A stretch of DNA of 64,000 nt. It comes from Oreohelix idahoensis (taxonomy: Eukaryota > Mollusca > Gastropoda > Stylommatophora > Oreohelicidae). Position 1 is the stretch's first letter. Each line of letters begins with the position of its first letter. The stretch covers positions 1 to 64,000 of the forward strand of contig JAMPIV010019866.1 of the NCBI GenBank assembly GCA_024509875.1. Reading direction: 5' to 3'. Made by a program: the position numbers and the translations under genes. Below are positions 51,101-60,100 of the stretch, in pieces. The notes beneath the pieces were generated by a model. The model saw only the letters and a list, made by a program, of their open reading frames with translations. It had not been told where the DNA came from and searched no databases.

Positions 51101-54100
51101 CATTCAGAATGTACAGTTTTGAATGTTGGTGATTTAGGGGGATTCTAGACTTAGAAAATCAGATGGAGAAAATTGAGGAGGCTCAACTTCAGAACTGGAG
51201 GAACTCAATCTAATTCTTTTAGGAGAAGGGGACTTTGAAGGAGATCTAACAGGGGCTGGGGCTGATGTTAATGGCTCGGAATCTGAAGGGTTAGAGGGAT
51301 AGTGACTGGTTGGTTGTGGCGGTTGCGTCTTGAAAAAGGAGAGCAAAGACGTTTGCCTCATTGATGTCTTCTTCCGCTAAAACTCATGGCTGAACGCTCA
51401 GCAGTGAATATGTGTATAATGTGTAAATTTCGTACCATTTAGAGTTAGGGTTAAGGTTAGTATTAGGGATAATCCTAACCCTAATCCTAACTCTAAATGG
51501 TACGAAACTACAAATATTATTCACATATTCACTTCTGAGCGTTCAGCCACGAGTATTAGGAAATTAACCTTCTTCCTTTCCCTATAGTTCTCTGTAACAG
51601 GCTGTTTGGTGTTCTAGCCCACTATTTACTTTTGAACTTCTGTCGAAATTCGTATCCACCCTTTCCCAGTATGTAATTGCATCCTCTACTTATGGGTTTT
51701 CTTAACTTTGTCACTACACTTAGGACCCATTATGAATATAATTAAAGCACAAAAATAAGTAGTATAGGGCCTAAACACAAAAAAGTACAGAACGAATATT
51801 GTACGTGTGTCTTATAATCACGATATGAACACTGCCATTATACTGTTATCACAAAAATAACTATGAACTGTTTGCAGTATAATCACAAAAATAGTATAGT
51901 ATGAATAGTTTGGTTATTTTAATCACAAAAATAAGTAATATTAACATGTTTAATCAAATATTTGTTATTCAATGCGGACAATTTAAAAAAACAGTGCGCG
52001 CCGAACGATTTCTATTCAAAGACTGAAGGATGAAAGAAACAAGATGACGCGTGGTTGTGACGAAAGAGTGAAGCGAGCAGCGAAATTTGGAAACGTGGTT
52101 ATAATTGAAAACCAACGAAAGAGCGAAGCAACGAAACTCAAAGCGACGAAAGTCAGGCATAATATATATATATAAACACCCTACCATAGCTTTTAATTTA
52201 AATTTAAAAACACATTTGTTTTTCACTAATGCTGCTAACAACTTAAGGCATTCTTAAAGAGCAAGAACATGCAACTGCTAACAATGACCTATGAGAAATT
52301 ATAAATAAGTTTGGAATTTATCATGCTCTTACATTGGAAACTAAAAGTACTTTTTAAGACGCAGCAATAGAGACCGCAGTCAGCGACTCATAGCTTGACT
52401 GCCTGCGTCAGGACCAGCGAACCAGAGCTGGTCAAGACCGTGCTCCACCTCCATGTGGTGGTCCTGGAAACAGCCTGCAGCAATGCAGTCTGGCTGAGCG
52501 AGCACGGATCGCAATGGGAAGGCAAACCCGGTCCTAAAAAATGCCGTGCAGAAGTCGGATGTGTCGACCGAAAGGTGCAGATATCACAGCTACGTTGTAA
52601 ACAGACACAACGCAACCACCGTCCTTTTCAGGGCGAACGAAGAAGAAGAAGAAGAAGAAAAGTACTTTTAGAAGCAACACATTCGTTTGGTTCCAGACCA
52701 TGTCTCTTCTTGTTACTTCAACTACAGTGCAGCAAAAACAATAATTCAAAGACTTATATCTCCATTAGGCACTTACTTTGTTGATTTCAGTTTAGCTATC
52801 AATGATTTGTCTTCTTGAAAACCTGGTTCTTGCATCAGCCTGGGAAAAAAATTTTGGAAAGTAGTTTTCTTTTTAATTTTAATTCTAGTTACAGGTAAAA
52901 TTGAATGTATAAATAAATAAATATCACAGATATGAGGACAGAAGAGAAGGTATGATAAATCCTACTAGCTGCCAATCACCCATGACTCAGCTCTAATGAC
53001 AGCTGTCACAGTCACTCATGTAGTAGAATCCCCAATAGCCAGAGTTATCTATGATATTGCACTACTTATAGCTGTCAGTCATTCATGAAGTAGTATCACT
53101 GACAGCTGTGACAATTACCTATGATATAGCAATACTGGTAGCTGTTACATTCATTCATGACAAAGCATCACTGATAGCTGTGAGTTACCTATGATATAGC
53201 ACTACTGGTAGCTGTTACATTCATTCATGATGAAGCAACACTGATAGCTGTGAGTTACCTATGATATAGCACTACTGAAAGCTGTTACATTCATTCATGA
53301 TGAAGCACCACTGATAACAGTGAGTTACCTATCATATAGCACTACTGACAACTGTTACAGTCATTTATGACAAAGCATCACTGATAGCTGTGAGTTATCT
53401 ATGATATAGAACTAATGATAGCTGTTACAGTCATTCATGATGAAGCACCACTAACAGCTGTCACAATCATTCATGACAAAGCACGACTGATAGCTATCAT
53501 AGTCACTTATGACATAGCACCACTTACAGATGTCACAGTAATTCATGACAAAGTACTACTGATAGCTGTTAAAGTCATCCATGACATAGCCTCACTTGAA
53601 GACGTCACAGTCATCTGTAACACAGCACTACTAATAACAATCACAATCATCCATGACATAGCACCACAAACATATGTAAGTCATCTGTGACACTGTACCA
53701 GTAACAGATGTCACAGTCATCTGATACAGCACCACTAAAATAAGTCACAATCATCTATGACATACCAATACTGGCACCAGTCATAGTTGTCCATGACACA
53801 TCACTACTGATAGCTGTCACAGTCAACAATGTCAGAGCATCATTAACAGATGTCACAGCCATCTATGATATAGCACTACTTATAGCTGTTTAACAGTCAT
53901 TCTTGACACAGCATCACTAACATGTCACAGTCACCTATGATATAGCACTACTGATAGCCATCACGGTCACCCATGAAGTAGAATCACTAACAGATGTCAC
54001 AGTAGCTGTTAACAGTCATCCAAGACACATCACCACTAACATGACACAGCCACCTATGATATAGCATTACTGATAGCTGTCACAGTCATCCATGAAGTAG

Positions 54101-57100
54101 AATCACTAATAGCTGTCACAACCAAATATGACATGCACCACCTCACACGTGCCACAACCATTCATGATACTGGGACAGCGCCACCATGAGAGCTTGGAGC
54201 ATGCTTTCTGCTTCCTGCAAGGGGATCATCTACAGTGGTGGCTCCGTGCTCCTTCAGGAGCGCTATGGAAAATGATGATGATGAGATGTCTTCAGAATAA
54301 GCCTGGCATTTGCCACGAACACAATTCACTTACTGCTTCATTGCCATGTTGGCCAGCTGCTCCATAATGCTGAAGGTTTCATTGCTGTGCAGCAGCATGG
54401 AGAAGTAATGCTGCAGGGTGAAAGCCAACAGAAATAGGGTGGTTCATGATTCAGAAAAATGCTAGCTATACAGGTCTATATCCTTTTACTCAAACATTCG
54501 AAAAATTAAATAATCTGAGAATCAAAAGTTTCTTTGGGCTACTATTTGATCACAATTTGGACAATTTCTGACAATTTTAGGCGACTTTGGGCTATTTTTC
54601 AAATGTTTTTAGGGAGATTTTGGCAATTATGGCTACTTTTAAAACACAATTTGGAAAACATCTGAAAATTGAAAAAAATCTAGTTTCTGAAACATAGATG
54701 TCCCTGAGGATTTCAGATATAAAGATATAGACCTGTATTATAATTTGTTATTGTCATGTACAAGTATAAGGCTGTATGTGTTAGAGACTTCACTATAAAC
54801 AGGTCTCATTTTTACGAGGTGGGGGTGACCAGTTCCTTCCTCACTGCCTTTACAAACTCAAGAAGCATGTTATGAGAAGTAAGAAAAATTGAATATATCG
54901 TGACAACAGGAAAGACTGAAGGAAAAAAGAGTTACAGGATGATAAAGAGAGAAGAAACTGGACAGTCTGACATCATGGCATGAAAAGAAGTTAACAACAG
55001 AACTGATAAACAGTATTGGAGACAGGAAGTTGTTGAGAGACATGAGCATCTACGCCAACAGGCATGGTACTTGAAGAAGGAGAACTCGAGGGCAGAGTCA
55101 GGTACTGATTTACAGCTTAGTAGACTGGAGCATGATGCTATCAGGCTTTGAACCTGATAGCTTTGCAATGAGAAGCAAGTGTTCTAACCACTCTGACAAT
55201 TGATGATTTTATGCACACTATATCAATAATTTAAAAAAAAAAAAAGTTCACTTTTGCCATCATGTCTCGTGTGTAGAGTCAATGCTACTCCTATGCTGTT
55301 TGAATCGCTTGTTGATCATCCAATCCATTTCTTGTTTATACTTCAGCCATTCCACTGATCCATTTTCCCCCATGATCTTCATCAAACCCTATATACTGAT
55401 TCTAGAGAACATAAGGTATACGATGGGGCTGGTTAGGCTATTTACAGTCTGACAAAGTGACCAATTTATTCCATGTTGCCTGTATATTCCTAGAATCACC
55501 AGGGTCAGACATTTTCTTCTTAACACATTAACTACCGCAAGCTGCTGTCAGCGGCTCACAAAATAATCACATTTGGACCGCAAGCCGCTAAGAGCGCCAA
55601 TCTAATTTTAGTAATAAAACGAATGAGAAATGTACTGAAACACTCTCTGATCTGGTTCGAGATTTTAAGTTGCCACCGGAAAACAAATTCCCAAAGCATG
55701 GTTGTTGTAGAACACTGGAAAATTGATATTATGTTCATATTTTTTAGCGTTTTGGGTTAGTTACCAAATCGTGTAAAACTGTTTACCATGGCAACTAGTG
55801 ATAGGACTACAAAAAAATGCGTGTACATCTCGTCTAACGGCTGAATGGGATAGAAACGTGTTTTAACAATTGACTGATAGATCTAGCGACGAGGACAAAA
55901 GTGAAAACGGTGTGCACATTGATTGAAATTCTGATTTTGATAGAGATGGGGTGCAAGCAGTTATAATTGTGAAAATATTGCAAGTTCTCGGCCATCGGAG
56001 GGCCATTAAATAGCAACAACGTCTATTAGAGTTACAACTGGTGTTTATTGTAATAGTACATTCATTTATCTTTAAAATGACATGTAATTCATAAAAATCT
56101 GTAAACAATTACGAAAACTACAGCTTACTTTGTGCAAACACCTACAGGATGAAAATGGGAAAAAAATTTAATTCGGCCACAGTGTGTTTTTCAATTCGGT
56201 AGTTAATGTGTTAAGAGTAAAAATGTGTTGATACTCTCCTCAGCTTATCTTGTAAACTGCAAGTGTCTGAGTGTCACTTAAGTCATCATTATTATTTCTC
56301 CTTTCACACTTTATGGAGTATGGTACTACCACTGCTGCTGGACCCTTTTGCAGGAGGCCCTTCACCAAAGCATTCATGTACTCTTGTAGTGATTGTTTCT
56401 GTAGCAATTTGTTTGACATGATGAGGTGCCAGCTTCAGGAGCAGCCCCATGTTAGTTGCTTCTTAGAACATACCTGACGGAACAGTAGGCTTATACTTTT
56501 TTTTTTGTCTCTCAGAGACCCCCCAGGAACTATAAGAGGCTGTCATTGAGTGTCCACGTGTAATTTTCACAGCATAAAGTTGGTGTGAATATGCTACTGA
56601 TATTTGCTCTTTGTTGCCACAATGATGTCCACATGCCTGATAAATGGAGCACATTGACAGGTTCACTTCTTACTTTCTTTTTTGTTTGTTTGGTATTTGT
56701 GCTTCTATTTCTCTTGTCATGTCTTCAAGATAGATAAATTGTTTCACTTGCTTTAATAGCTTTCCCCATTAACAAATATTTTACAGTTTGGTATAACTTT
56801 TGTCCTTGACATAACCATTATTTCTGCCCTCACTTTTTTTAACTTTAAATTTCTGTTAGGGCTATTTAAGTTAGCCACGTGTACTTTATTGCGGAGGTTT
56901 CCTTTGTTTGTGCTACCTCACGATGTGAAACTTTAAACTTCTTTTAGGGTTATTTGAGTTAGCCACTTGTACTTTATTCCGGAGGTTTCCTTTGTTTGTG
57001 CTACCTCACAAAAATAAACTTTAAACTTCTGTTGGGGTTATCTGAATTTGCCCTGTGTTTAGATTTCCTCTTCTTGCAGCAACCTGTCTTGATACTCTTC

Positions 57101-60100
57101 TCAGTGTTATCTTGCAAAATGCAAGTTTCTGTGTCTGAGTGTCATATAGTCATCCCTATTTTTCCGTTAACTCCTTATGAGTCTGCAGCCACAGATGCAG
57201 CTGGTCTCTATACAGAAAGCCTGCATATGATTCACATGATCTTGCAGTGGTAGTTTCTGTAGTAATTTGTTTGACACACTGTGGTTGCCACACATGCACA
57301 ACTTCATGTTAGTTGCTTCATACAATGCCTTAGGGAGCAGAAGTCATATTTTTTCTTTGTCTCATCTGGGAACTACCCAGGACTATATTTTTCTTATAAT
57401 GGATTTATCATGTGATGTGATGGGTATGAATGACTCATAAACTGTAAGGGTTTTCACTGAGACAAAGGTCAAAAGGGCAAAAACCATGGTTACTAAAGTA
57501 CAATAAAGGTACTCACACTTCCATCTCTTGTGGATACTTTAATGCTGTCTGGAAGCAAGAACATGTTATTGTCTTGCTCCAATCTCTGAAAAATCGAGTT
57601 TTAAAAAATGCCAGAAATGTGTTAAAAATAGCTGTAAATAAAGTTGATAAGAAATATATAACTATTGTGTACTTCATCTGCGAAGCAGACAGATATATCG
57701 CCTTACAGAATGCCTAGATGGGGCACATCTCATGGAAAGAGAAGAAAACAAATAAGGTCCTAGAAAACCTAAGTATGAAAAGAGAACTAATGAATGAGAT
57801 AAAAATTAGGCAGTAAAATATTTTGGCCACATAAAAAGACATAACACCTTGCAGAAGACCATTATAGAAGGGAGAGTTGAAGGCTAATGTGCAAGAGGAA
57901 GACAATACTATAAGTGGAAAGATAACATCAAGAGATGGACAGGAAACAGTTTATCAGAGTGCACCATCAAGACTAGAGACAGAAGATGTTGCAGATCCAT
58001 TACAGCCGACCTTCGTTGTGCAGATGGCAGCTGATGATGATTATGAGGATGCTTTGATTATTTAATGAACCAGCATTTCTCACCAATCAATCAGTCAATG
58101 TGTTTTACATATATGCCTTGGGTGCTTATAACAATGACTAAACGATTTCATTAATCATGGATATTTGCTTTTTAGTTTACACTGTAAATCTTCAAAAAAT
58201 TATTTATTTCAATTTTCCTCTTTCTAAACTTATGGCCTTCAAGAAAATCTGGGAAAAAGAGGCCATCCCAAAGAGCTGGAAGGAAGGCCACATTATCAAG
58301 CTGCTAAAGAAAGGAAACTTGACTGTATGCAGCAATAGGAGGGGTATAACACTACTAGCAGTGGCAGCAACAATTTTGACAAGAGTTTAGTTTGACAGTA
58401 TTAAGAAGGTGGTGGATGACAAACTCAGAGAGGAACAGGCAGGATTTTGTGCAGGAAGATCATGCACAGACCAGATAGCAACACTCAGAATCATCATAGA
58501 ACAATCAAATGAGTGGCAGACCCCCTTGTATATAAATTTTGTGGACTTCAAAAAAGCTTTTGACAGTATAGACCGTACTGTGATATGGAAAATCCTGAGA
58601 CATTATGGAATCCAAGAGAAATTCATTAAAATCATCCAAGATTTCTACCAGGAGGCCTCATGCAAAGTAGTACACAGAGGAAAACTATCAGAGCTCTTCA
58701 TAGTACACAGTGGGGTTAGACAGGGATGTCTGCTATCACCAACAATTTTTCTCATTTTCATTGACTGGGTTATGAGACAGACAACAGAGGGAGAGAAAAC
58801 TGGAATACAGTGGACATTTAACAAACAACTGAAAGATCTAGACTTTGCAGATGATTTGTGCCTTCTGTCACATGGACAGCAGGATATGCAGGAGAGAACA
58901 AATGGATTAGTGGCAGAGCAGCGGGGATGGGATTACACATAAGTGTAAATAAAACAAAGGAAATAAGAATGGATAATGGGCAGATGGACTTGATGGGGAT
59001 CAATGGTCGGGTCATTGAAGAAGTAGAAAGCTTTACATATCTGGGGAGTAACATTGACAAGGGAAGGGGAACAGCTGGTGACATCTGCTCAAAGATAAAT
59101 AAAGCCAGATGCGCTTTTAATGCCCTTCGACCAATATGGAACTCCTCAGCTATATCCAGAGAGAACAAAATTGGAATCTTTGGCTCAAATGTGAAGTCAG
59201 TCTTGCTGTATGCTCAGAGACATGGCATGTCTCAAAGAGTATCACCTCCAAGCTACAGACATTTGTAAATAGATGTCTCCGACGGATCCTCCGTATAAGA
59301 TAGCCAGATATAATAACAAATATAGAGCTAAGGAAAAGATGTGGGCAACAGCCAATACAAACAGAAATTAAGGTAAGAAGGTGGGGATGGATAGGACATA
59401 CACTCAGAAGAGAAAAATCAAGCATAGCCAGAATTGCCCTTGACTGGAACCCACAGGGGAAAAGAAGAGTGGGGAGGCCAAAGAGAACTTGGAGAAGAAC
59501 TGTTGAAGAGGAGGCTAGGGAAATTGAAATGACTTGGGCACAGCTGAAAAAGACAGCCCAGAATAGAAATCGATGGAGAGCAACTGTTTCTGCCCTATGT
59601 TCCACATGGAACGAAAAGGAATGATGATGATGAAATTTATGGCCACATCACATACAAGGTACAGCACTAAAAATTAGTTAATTTAGAAAATGCAAATAAG
59701 TTCATTTTCAAGTTTCAACAAAGTGTCTAAATAGGTCACACTTTTAGATGCATTAAGTGCAGCTATGGTCATTTTCAAAAATTGAAATGCATACCAAATG
59801 ATAGTAGAGAAGCTAAATTTTCATAAAATATAGTAATCTCAAAACTGATGTTTGTCCCAATGTAACCATTTTAAGGACTTTTCAATTTTCTCCCTAAGCA
59901 CATATGCTTACATCAGTTGCTCAGTATGAATAAACATAAAGAAATATGAAAATCTCACAGTTATGTCGGACCATCGAAGAATCAGTTTAGCTTCTTTACC
60001 CATAAGGATTGAATAGAAGCAAAGATGATTGACACTCAGGTACATCCAGCCTTGACGGGGAAGATTGCCTTTCCAGTAGCTGCAGGAGTAACCTGAAATG

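Noticed and set aside
51134..51361. Independent Ser/Pro-rich small protein gene
   Set aside because: It lies between pogo-type termini and resembles the end of such a transposase; no upstream catalytic region.
51420..51500. Telomere
   Set aside because: Only a few degenerate TTAGGG-like units in opposite orientations, surrounded by ordinary DNA on both sides.
53415..53690. Open frame with a repeating VTVIHD.APL-like peptide
   Set aside because: It is a by-product of the 36-bp minisatellite, whose unit is a multiple of three. There is no start context and no conservation.
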